The position numbers and the translations under genes were made by a program. A model generated the notes under the pieces. It was given only the letters and a program-made list of their open reading frames with translations, was not told where the DNA came from and searched no databases. A stretch of DNA of 64,000 nucleotides from Pyrus communis. Lineage: Eukaryota > Streptophyta > Magnoliopsida > Rosales > Rosaceae. Within the stretch, counting starts at the first letter, position 1. The number at the start of each line of letters is the position of its first letter. Of this stretch, positions 1-10,794 are shown piece after piece. The stretch spans positions 16,911,464 through 16,975,463 of the forward strand of contig NC_084814.1 in assembly GCF_963583255.1 (NCBI RefSeq), written 5' to 3'.

Positions 1-3000
1 GTAAAAATATTGTAATATAAATTGTGGGAATAATCAGAAACACAACGGGCCAAGTACGGAAAACCAATACTAAAAATATGCTATATGTGTTCAGAATTCC
101 TGAAATTGCAATAATCAGCTTGAAAGGTACTTCAAGATCAATGATATTCATATCAGTGGATGCCTAAACAAAAGAGTCGATGCAAATGTTAATGTTAGTT
201 CCAATAGCTTACTTAAAAGAATATCTTTTCAAAACAGCTTTTCGTACTCTGTAAGTCTTACTCGACTAAGTATCCTGCCCAAAGGTGTCGAGTCATAAAA
301 CAACATTGGTGCTCGGAAAAGAGAGTTCAGCAGGGTTTGAAAAATGGAGTTTGATGCCCCACATCCCAAGTAGACCAGACAGAAAGTTCAAATGACCAAA
401 GCGAGTATCATTAGACACATGATCACAGAATAAACAGCGAAGAGTTTTGCTCTTGACACGCTATAATCCTGCAGCTTTAAAGCCAACCAAAAAACTTGAG
501 CTAGTTGCCCAAGTATGAAAATGGAGTGGAAACCAATGGCCATGGAGAAATGGAAAAATCCCCTGCTCAGCTTCAAATACTGGATGTATGGCTGGAAACC
601 AGTATCTCCTGTTTCTCTCTCTTCTTGCTTAATCAATTGATCTCCTGAAGATTCTTCATATGGTAATTCGGTGGTAAATTTCTCAATCTTCTCCCTAGGT
701 AATTTATGTTTTCCGGTAGAAGCATATTCAACTTGGCTTCTAGAACCAGCAGTGTCATTGTGTGCATTAATGAGGTCTTGGAACTCTGGACAAGAAGCCA
801 GCAAATCTTCATATGGAGCTGCTCTTAAAATTTTCCCTGAACTCATCAACTGTGAAGAAAATTATGTTACATATGGGACTTACCTAGTTGATTGTCGAAC
901 GGATTAAGAAGAATGGTATCAGTAAACCCATGTAAAAATGTTCTTAAATACCAATATCGAATTAAAAGCTGGAAGGAAGTCGACTTGGTGTGTCACAAGC
1001 AAAACTGTCTTCTCCGCTAGAGCTCCCATGACATATTCCTGGAAAACAGTCGCATTAGCTTTCACTGGAGAAATTTGAAAAAAAAGAAAGACAATATCGT
1101 CATGCATTATTAGTGTGAGGCACAAAAAGAAGTGCTACATTGAATAGACTTGTCGCTGTATGGGCATCAACTGCACTGAAAGGGTCATCCAAGAGGTAGA
1201 CATCAGCATTTTGATAGAGTGCACGTGCAAGTTGAATGCGCTGCTTCTGCCCACCACTTAGATTGACACCTCTTTCTCCTATCTGAGTGAGATCGCGGAA
1301 TGGAAGCATCTCAAGGTCCTTCACTAAAGAACACTTGCTAACTGTTTCTTGGTATCTAACATTGTCCATGGCAGAACCAAACAGAATATTTTCTTGTATA
1401 GTTCCGGTTTGGATCCATGCAGACTGAGAAACATATGCTATTTTCCCGTATACTTGAACCTGTAAAAATAGGCAGTCAGAATATCTAAGTAAGGCTTCCT
1501 GTCTATAATAATTGGAAGAATAATTACTCCCAAGTGATTTGGTTACTTACAACACCACCAATGCGTGGAACTTCTCCGAGAATTGCAGCTAACAGGGTTG
1601 ATTTACCAGAGCCAACCTCTCCACAAATTGCTACTTTTTCCCCCGGTTTCACCACCAAATTTATGTTCCTTAATGTAGCCTTTGTAGCACTAGTATACCA
1701 TGAAATTTCTGAACATCTACATAAAATGGAACGCTCAACCTCTTTGCCACTGCTATCTTTCATATGTCTGTTCTCCAACTCTGGTTCATCAAGGAACTTT
1801 ACAATCAGAGATAATGAAACCTTTGCTTCAATAAATGCTCCAAAAACATCTGGGAACAGCCTAATTGGCTCCTGAACAATCCGCAATGTTGCCAGAAGTG
1901 TGAAAACATTACTTGAAGAAAGTGTATATCTGAGGAAGTAGCATGTCCAAAAAGTAACTGTGGTGACCAAAAGAGGAGATGCCCAGAATAGAACATTATA
2001 ATACCCCTTTTGAAACATCACTTGAGCTAACCATTTCAATTCTTCTCTTCTTAACCCTTCAATAACATTCTTGAAATTTGCCTCCCAAGAATACAGCTTC
2101 AAGATCTTCATATTTGAAAGCGCTTCGGTACTGGTCTTCAGCCTCCTATTTTGTGCTGCCATGAGCTTTGTTTGGTACTTGTGCTGCAACTTTGCCAACG
2201 GAAAGCTTGCCACCATAGTCAATATAAGTACAATGAGGGCTGCAACAATTGCCAGCCCGACACAGAAGTAAACAATAAGTAATGCAAGACACATCTGAAG
2301 GCTTGTGGACCATATCTGATGAAACCAGTATGGAAATTCACCAACTTTGTAAGCATCCACCGCTACATGATTCACTATCTCACCAGGAGAGTGAGTCATC
2401 TTGGCAGAATTTGAGAGTCTTAGTTGCTTCTGATATATTGCAGCAGAGACCACTGATCTTACTTGGAGCCCGATCAACCTTGTTCTAAAGTTCCATTGCC
2501 TCTCTGATAGTGACTCCAAGATTTTTGAGATGAAGAGACCTAGAGTGAGTGCATAACCCTCATAGTTAAAAGCTGCATTGCCTTCAGCAACGTCAATGAA
2601 GGCCATGAGAAACAGTGGGCCGCTACTCAGGGTTAGAACCTTGATCAATGCAAAGAACCCTGTTATCAAAATAGCTTTCCTCTGGCATAAAAAAATTATG
2701 GACAAAATAGAAGAGTTATCTGATGAGCAACTCTGCTTCGTCCTTTTGTCCAGTTGCTCCATAAATATTGAGTAGCACGTTCTTGCTCGATCAGCCTCTC
2801 GCAGTTGTGGAATATCTTCATTCTCAAGAAGCTTTTTCTTGCCTTTCTTCATCAGTGGATTCAGCCACCAAAATGACAATGTACTGAATAACCCTGCTTT
2901 TGCAAAAGGGGTTATGTTGTCATTTGAACTGATTTCACCTCTGACATCCGATTCATCCCCTTGCAAAGGCGTGTAGAAAGCATCATCTTGGATTTCTGTA

Positions 3001-3614
3001 TCAAGTTTTACATTACTGCTTCCTTGAAATGCACTAAAGAGAAAGAGAATCGATCCGGGGAAATATAAAATGTTTACAACAATCTGAAATGACACTGCCT
3101 CATCCACAACAGCTTCCCAAATCGATGAACTGCCAAAAAAAGCAGCTAACAAGAAGGCAAGAATCGAAACAAATTTCGTGATGACAATTTGTGGAGAGAG
3201 TGGTTTTTTCAGGGTTATGGTTAAACTCAGAAGGAACCATGTGAACCCTTGAAAGAACAAAACTAGCCATCCATGGAGAGGTAAAACAGACTGATCGGTA
3301 TTTACTTTGTCGATGATTGTCCATATCCCAAACCCCAAGCAGGCAAAACCCAAACCGGAATTAAGGCTGGCTGAGACAATTGACAATGCAGAGATGGTGT
3401 GAGACTGAGATGGTGCTATTTTATTTGATGACAATCTATATATGAAGAAACATAACAATATAAACAGAAGCAAGATGTCAACTGCAATGACCAAAATATT
3501 GTTGATGCATGAATCTGGATCGATAACGGATAAAAAACCCGAAGTGCAATCAGCTCCAGACTCAGTCGACCAATCGGAACTGTTGCAGAAGAAGGTCCAG
3601 AAAACCTCTGCCAT
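1..3614 (-). CDS. ABCC10: ABC transporter C family member 10-like (MRP type), partial, with in-frame stop
   Basis: ABCC/MRP full-size ABC transporter, a membrane pump that in plants moves conjugates and other organic anions, often at the vacuole. Exons on the minus strand: 3614-1551, 1459-1139, 1038-952, 849-262 and 163-1 (continues off the window). All junctions are GT-AG and in phase. The start MAEVFW is followed by hydrophobic TMD0 segments. TMD1 covers roughly residues 280-600. NBD1 has Walker A GEVGSGKS (about 664-671), signature LSGGQ (755-759) and Walker B VYLLDD (775-780). TMD2 begins near residue 930. A TGA at 388-390 interrupts the frame after residue 977, where relatives have a residue such as Arg. 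Coding similarity continues past it ([20 protein letters not shown], then the next exon [12 protein letters not shown]), so it is probably a nonsense mutation or an assembly error. Family members are about 1450-1500 aa. The family call is firm. The exact ABCC number and whether the gene works are not. Confidence 0.88.
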
Positions 3615-3787
3615 GGTGTTTCTCTCTGAATAGAAAAATCTGCACAATTACAAAGGAAAAAAAGAATTTGAGAGGAGGAAAGAAGCTGCATCTTAAAACC
3701 ATGGTTTAAGGCTTATGCAGACGTTGTAGAAGATAAAAGCACAAAAATGAAACTGATATTCATTCATGTTGTTCAGTAACTAAGGTA

Positions 3788-3908
3788 TTTTTTTTTTTCT
3801 TTTTGGCCAAACGGTAGATATTGTTAGATTAGCTACCGACAGGATTTGAACCCATGCCGTCATGCAAGGGCTCAACATTTTTCCACTACTGTGGTAAAGG
3901 GCCACTTG
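3788..3908 (-). mobile_element. tRNA-derived SINE upstream of the ABCC gene
   Basis: Read on the minus strand, this 121-bp block contains a Pol III B-box-like GGTTCAAATCC and ends in an A-rich tail, seen as poly(T) at about 3788-3800. It is flanked by a 13-bp imperfect target duplication: AGTAACTAAGGTA at 3775-3787 and AGTAACTGAGGTA at 3909-3921. Poly(A) end, B box and long direct repeats together indicate a SINE. It lies about 175 bp before the ABCC start codon, so it sits in that gene's promoter or leader. Confidence 0.65.
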
Positions 3909-4132
3909 AGTAACTGAGGTAATATTTTACCAAACACAAAATTTAGGGAACATCTGTAAATGTAATCTGACAAGTTCTATTGTACCTAAATGCATCTAGA
4001 ATCTTAGTAATTAGGGTTCTATTGTTTCGGGTGCGTAGGGGGATTGGAGGAGGGGGATTCTGGCTCCTTCCAATTTCTATGAGGAGTAGGTTGCTAGTCA
4101 GCCAGTCCGGGTACTTATGTGTAGTCTGGCTC

Positions 4133-4250
4133 ACCCAGGAATTTCCAAATCTACGCTTATTTTCAACTTCCCGAAGCATTTTGTCGCTTACTACATCTTT
4201 CCTCGTCTCTAGGTGCCTAGGTATCCACCGTAGGCCTTTTTTCATTTGGA
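4133..4250 (-). pseudogene. Plastid-derived fragment of the 5' end of 23S rRNA (NUPT)
   Basis: On the minus strand this reads as the 5' region of a plastid/bacterial-type 23S rRNA. It includes the hallmark ACGGTGGATACCTAGGCAC, then a GAGACGAGGAA stretch and an AATGCTTCGGGAAGTTGAAA stretch. It differs from the usual plastid sequence at scattered positions, as expected for an old nuclear insertion of plastid DNA. Only about 120 bp are recognisable, so it cannot be a working rRNA gene. The 125-codon reading frame that overlaps it is a by-product. Confidence 0.75.
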
Positions 4251-4932
4251 GCTCGCCCCTATTATTTAAGGCTATGCCATCCCCTAAGGTGCTGCTATAA
4301 TGTTCTATGACTTGAATCATGTAATCATGTTTTCTCCCTTTCAGTTGTAACCTTATCTATCACTTATCTATCGTCCAAACAAAAAGACTGCATCAAGAAT
4401 TTAAAGAAATTGCCTGAAAAGGTGAAAATTGGTTGCTGCAGAAGAAAAAACAAAACATGTGTAAAGCTAGAGCATGAAAACACACACAATTATAAAATGA
4501 TTGCAGTAGTAGTGTTGTGTAGCTCACTTACATGAAAATCTCAGTGCTCTCAAACTCACTAGCAAATTAATCAGCCTTCCTACCTCCTGGTATATAACTT
4601 TCTTCTCTAAGTTTCTAGGTCTGGGAGGGAGGCTTCAATGCTTTACAAGTGCATCACAGATCATCCTCAAGTATCAAGGTCGGCCCTTCGATTCACCTTG
4701 AGCTGCTCACCATTCACCTGAACTCTCTCGGATCTCTCATTAACATACTTGCTGCTTCAGCTACCACCAGCAAGTGCATACAAATGTAAACGAAGATTTC
4801 AATATGTTATTTTTTATTCAATTGGGATTGACTAATATAATATACTTGTTTCTTGGCTGCTATGATCCTAAAACGTGACATCACCTATTCTGGGTTTTTT
4901 AGTCAAATGGAAGGACTAAGGTGTGTTTAGCA
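4251..4932. other. Spacer, no gene seen
   Basis: No conserved coding frame or RNA gene was recognised. The stretch lies upstream of the ABCC transporter gene and could contain part of its promoter. Confidence 0.4.
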
Positions 4933-5088
4933 AGAAATGCTAAGGCAATTCTCTTAAAAATGGGATTCTCCATAGTTTTCGTTACTTCATCTTTTTGTAA
5001 AAATTCTCAAGTCAACATTATAAAATATTGTGCCAAAATAATGAAGTGGCGGAGAGTCTATAAAGAGTCTCAACTCCTTAACATTTCT
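4933..5088. mobile_element. MITE with AGAAATGCTAAGG termini
   Basis: A 156-bp block starts AGAAATGCTAAGG and ends CCTTAACATTTCT, an imperfect terminal inverted repeat that continues inward (ACTTCAT ... ATGAAGT). There is no coding capacity. A related copy lies at 5343-5479. Confidence 0.6.
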
Positions 5089-5342
5089 CATTTTGTTATT
5101 GTTATTGTTATTTATTTATTTATTTTGTGAGAGGATAACTTTTAGTAGATTCGAATAGAAACGTTTATATCTTCAACAAGAATATTAAATAAGAACTCTA
5201 AACCAAGAACGTCCCAACGAAAAGCATATATGAGGTCACAATATGAGCAATGGCGTACTTCTCGTTACTAAATATCATGGATAAAACACTCCAAATTAGC
5301 ATCAACAACATACTCCCCATTACTCATACTAATTCAAAACAG

Positions 5343-5479
5343 GGACTCTCCATGGACTTCCCGCCACCTCACGTTTTTGGCACAATATTTTGTAATGTTA
5401 GTATGAGAATTGTGCCAAAAACGTGAGGTGGCAGAGAGTCAATAGAAAGTTCCACTTTGAGAGTCTCCTTAGCATTTCT
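5343..5479. mobile_element. Second, end-truncated MITE of the same family
   Basis: It contains near-perfect inverted arms: GCCACCTCACGTTTTTGGCA at about 5363-5382 and its complement at about 5414-5433. It ends GAGTCTCCTTAGCATTTCT like the neighbouring element, but the left terminus is missing. As RNA it would form a strong hairpin with a 25-bp class stem. Confidence 0.55.
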
Positions 5480-5642
5480 TAATCCAAGTAGGGGTAAAAG
5501 AGAAAGTTGAAGTGTAGAAATGAAAGTGTGGAGTGTCTTCATAAGATTGTGAGTATCAATAAAACTTTCCAATTAAACAATGCAGAATTATTTGCTGCAT
5601 TCATAAATTCCCATATTTTCTGACAAGCAAAGAGGTTGTGGG

Positions 5643-7000
5643 TGACACACCCCGATCCCGATTTCCTCGGGACATCGGGATAGGCACATGCTGGCCGACA
5701 CCCGAGAGGTGAGGAAAGCCGTTTAATTAATGCAAATGCTGAGAACATGTGAAACATACATATAAATTGGGATCATTCATGCAATAGGAATGTATAACAC
5801 AAAACTGAAGTTCAACTGCCAATAATGAAATATTAAGATAATGCATGACATGTTTGGAGTATACGTCTAATACAGAGTACAAGCGGAAAATTTAAGATAG
5901 AGAAGTTTTATTACAATAGATGTCGAAGCAGAGAATATAGCACGATATCACTGGTAGGGGAATGCCTCATAATTCGGATCGTGTTCCTCATTCCTATGTC
6001 CTGAAGGGGGCGCAAAACAAACATGAGTGGACCAAGTTGATATATATATATAAAATAAAACGACTATCAACATACTAACCCCCAGGTTTTATGGAAACAC
6101 ATGTAGTATGATAAATAAAATAGGTTTTCTGAAACCTAGCATGCCGTGCAATGTCTCAAAACATATCTCGTATATATAGTAATCGCTAGTGAATGTCCAA
6201 TCTCACTCCAAGCCCCGTGCCAGCTTCCCGTGTCTCTCAGCCCGTAGCTAGAGATTATTTCTTCAGGCCCTATGCCAAAACCGTAACCTCACCTGTGATG
6301 GAATCTATCCCTCGCCCTGTAACGGAATAGGGACCACTAGGTAAGTACAAAACCATGAACATACATATATTTGAAAGGCAATTTCATAGTATAAAGTCAT
6401 CCATCATCTATACTATAAAGAGGTGTTCGAAACATGTTCTAAATATTATATCGTCATCCATTAGATATTCGATAAAGAACACGGGTTATAGGAAAAATAG
6501 TAATAATTCAAACTAACCTCAATAAGTATGTTATCTCATAAATTGTTTCATAAAACGTAATCATTAAATCATGCTTTTCATGTATGCATTTCTACTAATA
6601 AAACATGCATTTTAGATGGTGTCCACTCACCGTACACCTTTGGTGCAAAGTCGTGCCAAAAGGAATAACAGAAACGCCAATATTAATTGCACCTAAGCAC
6701 ATAAAGGGTACATTTAGTCAAACTCTACTAAAACGAACGTTGGGAAACGAGTTCAGGACGTCAAAATTAGCTTAGGAGGGGTCCCGGACAAAAACCCAAA
6801 AGGTCAACGATCAAAGTCAACGTTGACTGTTAATCGGTTAAAGTCAACGATCAATGTTGACCGAAAGGTCAACGAGTCTGGGTCGGGTCAGGTCAAAGTC
6901 AACCGGGTCAAGCCAGTTTAGAGTTGGACCAGGTCAAGGGTTTGGGTCCGGTGGATCTGGGCTTAGCCATTGGGTTTGGTCCTAAGGCCCGAAGGCCTAC
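5643..7000 (-). repeat. 3' LTR of a minus-strand Ty3/gypsy element, cut by the assembly gap
   Basis: The block begins on the plus strand with TGACACACC, which is the complement of an LTR ending GGTGTGTCA. It shares ordered stretches in reverse orientation with the solo LTR at 18736-21293, for example CCTCCTAAGCTAATTTTGACG and GAGTTTGACTAA. Gypsy integrase coding lies beyond the gap in the matching orientation, which fits a 3' LTR. About 1.36 kb is visible against 2.56 kb for the solo copy, so the rest is in the gap or lost. Confidence 0.65.
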
Positions 7001-7200
7001 NNNNNNNNNNNNNNNNNNNNNNNNNNNNNNNNNNNNNNNNNNNNNNNNNNNNNNNNNNNNNNNNNNNNNNNNNNNNNNNNNNNNNNNNNNNNNNNNNNNN
7101 NNNNNNNNNNNNNNNNNNNNNNNNNNNNNNNNNNNNNNNNNNNNNNNNNNNNNNNNNNNNNNNNNNNNNNNNNNNNNNNNNNNNNNNNNNNNNNNNNNNN
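7001..7200. other. Assembly gap (200 N)
   Basis: A run of exactly 200 unknown bases, probably a placeholder of nominal size. It falls between the integrase C-terminus and the LTR of the same retroelement, so missing sequence is most likely repetitive. Confidence 0.98.
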
Positions 7201-8335
7201 AACCTGGTAGGGACCAACATATTGAGGACTCAACTTTCCTCGCTTACCAAAATGAACTACACCATTCCAGGGAAACAACTTCAAGAACACAAAGTCACTA
7301 ACCTTATACTCATGGTCCCTGGAATGTTGTCTGCAATGTTTTTTTGTCGGTCTTGTGCTACCTTTAGGTTTCTCTTAATCAGTTGGATGTTAGCATTGGT
7401 GGTGTCCACAATCTCTGGCCCCAATAACACTCGTTCGCCGACCTCTGTCCACACAATGATGTCTAACACACTTTCCCATACACAAGCCTTAAAAGGTGCT
7501 ATGCTGATACCCAAATAATAGATGTTATTGTCTTCAAACTTGACCAACAGCAGATAGCTATCCTAACTACCCTTCCCCTGGAGAACAGACACTCTCAACA
7601 TGTCTTCCAATGTCTAAATTGTCCGCTCGGACTGACCATCAGACTATGGATGGTAGGCACTGCTGTATAACAACTAAGTACCCATGACAATATTAAAAGC
7701 TCTCCAAAACCTGGAAGTAAACCTAGGATCTCTGTCTGAAACGATGGAGATGAGTACACCATAAAGTCTGACAATATTATCAATGAATAACTTTGCCAGC
7801 TTCTCCAATGAATAGGTTTGTCAAACAGGCAATAAGTGAGTGGTCTTATTGAGTCGATCTATAATTACCCAAATGCTGTCAAATCTCAACTGTGTCCTCA
7901 GTAAACCATACACAAAATCCATAGTGATGTCTTCCCATTTCCATGCTGGTATCAGAATCTTTTGCATTAGCCCCCCAGGTCATTGTCTCTTGACCTTCAC
8001 TTGTTGGCAGATAATATATTTACTCACATAATCCGCCACATCCCATTTCATTCCAACCCGGTAATAGAACAGACGGATAGTGTGATACACTTTGATGCTT
8101 CCTAGATGCATGGCATACGCTAAAATGTGAGCCTCATCAAGGATTTCCTTTTTCACCGCTTCATTATCCTTAGGGATATACAACCTGTTTCCCAACACCA
8201 AGGCTCTATCCCTTCGGATATTAAAATTTTTCCTTTTCTCATCCAGTACCTGTCTCTTTATGTAGGCACATTCCTGATCAAGTTCCTGGGCTTCCCTTAC
8301 CATATCCACCAAAACAGATCTAACCTAGAAGTGTG
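7201..8335 (-). pseudogene. Ty3/gypsy integrase region of polyprotein, decayed
   Basis: Minus-strand coding remnants run in the order expected for a chromovirus-type integrase. First comes an H2C2 zinc-binding segment at 8312-7980 (AYAMHLGSIKVYHTIR ... CQQVKVKRQ). The catalytic core follows at about 7950-7560, with readable pieces such as ITMDFVYGL, IVSDRDPRFTSRFW and DGQSERTI. The tail is APFKACVW ... LLGPEIV ... KVAQDRQKNIAD and then FGKRGKLSPQYVGPYQV at 7290-7201. Several in-frame stops and frame changes break the core, so no protein can be made. Reverse transcriptase, protease and gag are absent. The right edge at about 8335 abuts a plant-mobile-domain ORF in the same direction, marking a breakpoint between two elements. 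Confidence 0.85.
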
Positions 8336-8854
8336 CCAGGCATCTATTGGGATGCCAGAATGAGAAGTCCCAAGAATAGCTGAAACATCGAGGATGGTGG
8401 GGCCGAGAGGGCCAAACGGAAGGATCATGGTGTTGGTGGCCGAGCACCAAAGACTTAACGCTGCCATAAGAAGTTCCTTGTCCATAACCAGCTCCATGGT
8501 CGATAGTATAATGGCATCATAAATACCAAAAGCCTTCCATTCTTGACCGAAGAAATTTTCCATTCGAACGACCCAGGCTGCCCAATTGGCGTTGGTCGTA
8601 GGCCAAGCTCCTTGGGGTTTTGTTAGGTCCCATTTTGACCAATCGAACCCTTGTAGCAAGGGTGTCAAGCAGTGAGCCTTGAAGAGTGTGGTGATGGACG
8701 ATGGTACTGCATCCTTGAAGAGTGGCCCCAAGATTTTATGAGTGGTGCTCAAATCACTCTCGAAGCGCAGAGTTTTGATGGCGCACCGATCAATGAAGCC
8801 TTTGCGTTTGTTGTATTCATCAGTGAGCTCGGAAATAAAGGTGTTGGAGGCCAT
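8336..8854 (-). pseudogene. Plant mobile domain (PMD, aminotransferase-like) ORF, 3'-truncated
   Basis: An open frame from ATG at 8854 gives about 170 residues of the plant mobile domain family related to MAIN/MAIL proteins and transposon-borne PMDs. Characteristic pieces are NWAAWVVRMENFFGQEWK, LSLWCSATNTMILPFG and the core GPTILDVSAILGTSHSGIPI. Homology stops near 8340, where gypsy integrase sequence begins. The frame then runs to a chance stop at 8297. It lies antisense to the LTR at 9423-10474. Extra antisense ORFs, some with a domain otherwise found in DNA transposons, are known from Tat-lineage Ty3/gypsy elements, and this fits that pattern. A TATA box lies about 125 bp upstream on the same strand. 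No function is claimed. Confidence 0.75.
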
Positions 8855-8978
8855 TGTGGAGAATTTGAAGGATTTCTGGGATGAGAATTTCCGGGTTTTC
8901 TGGGGTTATGAAGGCAAAAATGACGAGAGGAGTTTCAAGGTTTCAGAAAGCGTAAAATGCAAATGGAAGGGATTCGGG

Positions 8979-8986
8979 TATTTATA
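8979..8986 (-). promoter_or_regulatory. TATA box of the antisense PMD ORF
   Basis: TATAAATA on the minus strand, about 125 bp before the PMD start codon at 8854. That spacing would give a leader of roughly 95 nt. It suggests that the antisense ORF had its own Pol II promoter rather than relying on the LTR. Confidence 0.5.
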
Positions 8987-9406
8987 AGCATTTCGAGAAG
9001 AAGGTCAAGCGTTTGTTTTTCTAAAGTGTTTGATTTTTAAATTTCAGGGCGAAATCGACCGGGAAATCACTAATCATTATGGATATCTAGGGAATCTCCG
9101 GGAGAGAATCGAGGTTTTCGTGGTTTGAGGACACACGATTGCGTGTTGCGGCGGATTTAATGCATTAATATGGAAGAGACGCTTCGGCTGGCGCATGTTT
9201 CTAAGGGTCATGACTAAGGGCTACCAGGTTAATCAAGGGATTGACACACGGCAAGACGTGCAGGGGAATTCGGATCGTGCGATCGTGCTTCATAAATGAG
9301 ATCGATGGATAAGATGCGTAAGGCTTTTCATTATCCCGTAGTTATCTTGTAGGGTTTGCTTCTTCAAGGTCAAAAATCAGCTAGGGGATTCTAGGCCGAA
9401 GACCTC

Positions 9407-9422
9407 AGAAGTGAGGGGGCAA
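9407..9422 (+). other. Polypurine tract before the 3' LTR
   Basis: AGAAGTGAGGGGGCAA lies directly before the TG of the LTR at 9423. A matching purine tract (AAACTGGGGGGCAA) precedes the homologous LTR at 31375. This is the plus-strand priming site and marks both LTRs as 3' copies of plus-strand elements. Confidence 0.65.
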
Positions 9423-9718
9423 TGTTTGGGCCCAAAATAATATTATTGGGCCGAGTGTAGGTTTATGTTCAGTAAAGGTGGTTGAGTCCTATTGCCAGAA
9501 TGAGTAGTTTGGATGAGTGGATGGGTCAAAGAAATCCCAATACGATAAGGGGGCCTAGTGCAATATGGATTCTTGGCCGGCAATGAATACAACCTCAAAA
9601 ATGGGGGGGTGAGTTCAAAGTCCTAATAGGAGTATGATTGATCGAGATAAAGTTGGAACAGAATAAGAAGTCCTAATCCGAATATGGTTTCAATTTGATC
9701 TTAAGAAGGATTTGTTAA

Positions 9719-9728
9719 TATAAATAGA
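9719..9728 (+). promoter_or_regulatory. LTR A TATA box
   Basis: TATAAATAGA at the expected U3/R position. Equivalent TATAAATAC boxes occur at about 23627 in LTR B and about 31976 in LTR C, so the element promoter is conserved in all three copies. Confidence 0.6.
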
Positions 9729-9830
9729 GAACAGAGTGCATCATTCAAGCCCCTCAAATTCAACATACAATTGCCCTGCACAAACCTCCTAAATATCTTG
9801 AGAATTTTTATTTTCTTTTTCCGCCAACAC

Positions 9831-9954
9831 ATCTTCAGTTTGGATAAACAGCATTGTGAAGGCAATCGGCGAACATCTTCAGTTTGGATAAACAGCACTG
9901 TTGTTGTAGAATTAGCCGACCGAGGAGCATCTTCAGTTTGGATAAACAGCACTG
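9831..9954 (+). repeat. Triplicated 26-bp leader motif in LTR A
   Basis: Three copies of a motif with core TTCAGTTTGGATAAACAGC start at 9831, 9875 and 9929, spaced 44 and 54 bp. The same three-copy layout is kept in LTR B (23747, 23790, 23844) and LTR C (32100, 32143, 32197). All lie downstream of the TATA box, so they would be transcribed as R/U5 leader RNA. Confidence 0.75.
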
Positions 9955-10474
9955 CATCAAGGCCGACTGGTTATCTATCCAAGTCTCGGTCGAGAAGGGT
10001 TTCCGAATCCTTATTGGCAGAGGTCATCTTATTAGCCTTCTTGGCGAAGTAAGGTGTTACGAGTTACGACATTCGGCACATTGAATGCCGAGTGATTTTA
10101 TGATTGGATACTCACAAGTGAGTTTCAGAGTTCGGCATTCTGACGGTCGAACCACATTTACCATCAAGACATACGTCTCCTTTGAGTACTTGTGTCCATA
10201 TAGTCTGGTGTCGATTCGACGTGCTTATACTCCCATGAATATAATCATTGTGACCGAATCCGGCACCGACGATTCGTAAACTTCGCAGAACTAGCAGCCT
10301 TATCTTCAGGCTCGAGAAGTCAGCAACGCGCTCAATGCAACATCAACAAATTGTACTCCTCTGCCAGGCTCGGCCGACGAGTTGGCACGCCTCGCATCAA
10401 CCGAATGACGTAGTTAGCTCATTAGTTACTCGGCCTGCGCATCACATAGGCTTTGTAATTTTTTAGGGTCAACA

Positions 10475-10794
10475 ACATGTCATTAGTTTATTTTTTAAAA
10501 TAAAAATGCTATATGTTGATTTCCCACTTTATCCTTTTAGTTGATAACGGGAATTTTTTTGGCTTGTCAAGATTTATACCTTTTTTTTAGGGATATTATT
10601 AATGGCTATTAACTAAATCACCAATATTATCTATAAACTTTGAATTTTGAAATTTTTTTTGGTGTCAGGATTTATACCCCTTTTGTTGGCTCTTTGACAT
10701 CATAAAATTATTATTTTAATATAAAAGTTGTTGATAAAAATGATGAGTTTGGAGTCTTTGGACTGAGATTAGTGTTATTCGGCATGAGATATAT
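10475..10794. other. AT-rich spacer
   Basis: No gene or named element was recognised. It contains direct repeats of a phrase like GTCAGGATTTATACC with T-rich tracts. Confidence 0.4.

Larger units (their letters stand above)
9423..10474 (+). repeat. LTR copy A (Tat-like Ty3/gypsy family), 3' LTR
   Basis: A 1052-bp LTR begins TGTTTGGGCCCAAAAT and ends TTAGGGTCAACA. It is homologous to LTR B (23090-28982, interrupted), LTR C (31375-32617) and the partial LTR D (63789-64000). A TATA box (TATAAATAGA, 9719-9728) precedes a leader that holds three copies of a 26-bp motif. No 5' partner lies in the window, because the left side of the element is replaced by the gypsy integrase fragment. Confidence 0.8.

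Noticed and set aside
3943..4320. 125-codon frames on both strands
   Set aside because: They are accidental frames over and around a plastid 23S rRNA fragment.
8127..8363. Plus-strand frame over the gypsy/PMD junction
   Set aside because: Both known products at this place read on the minus strand, and the plus frame has no family similarity.
9831..9954. Regularly spaced repeats considered as a CRISPR array
   Set aside because: Only three copies in a plant LTR, with unequal spacers conserved between LTR copies.
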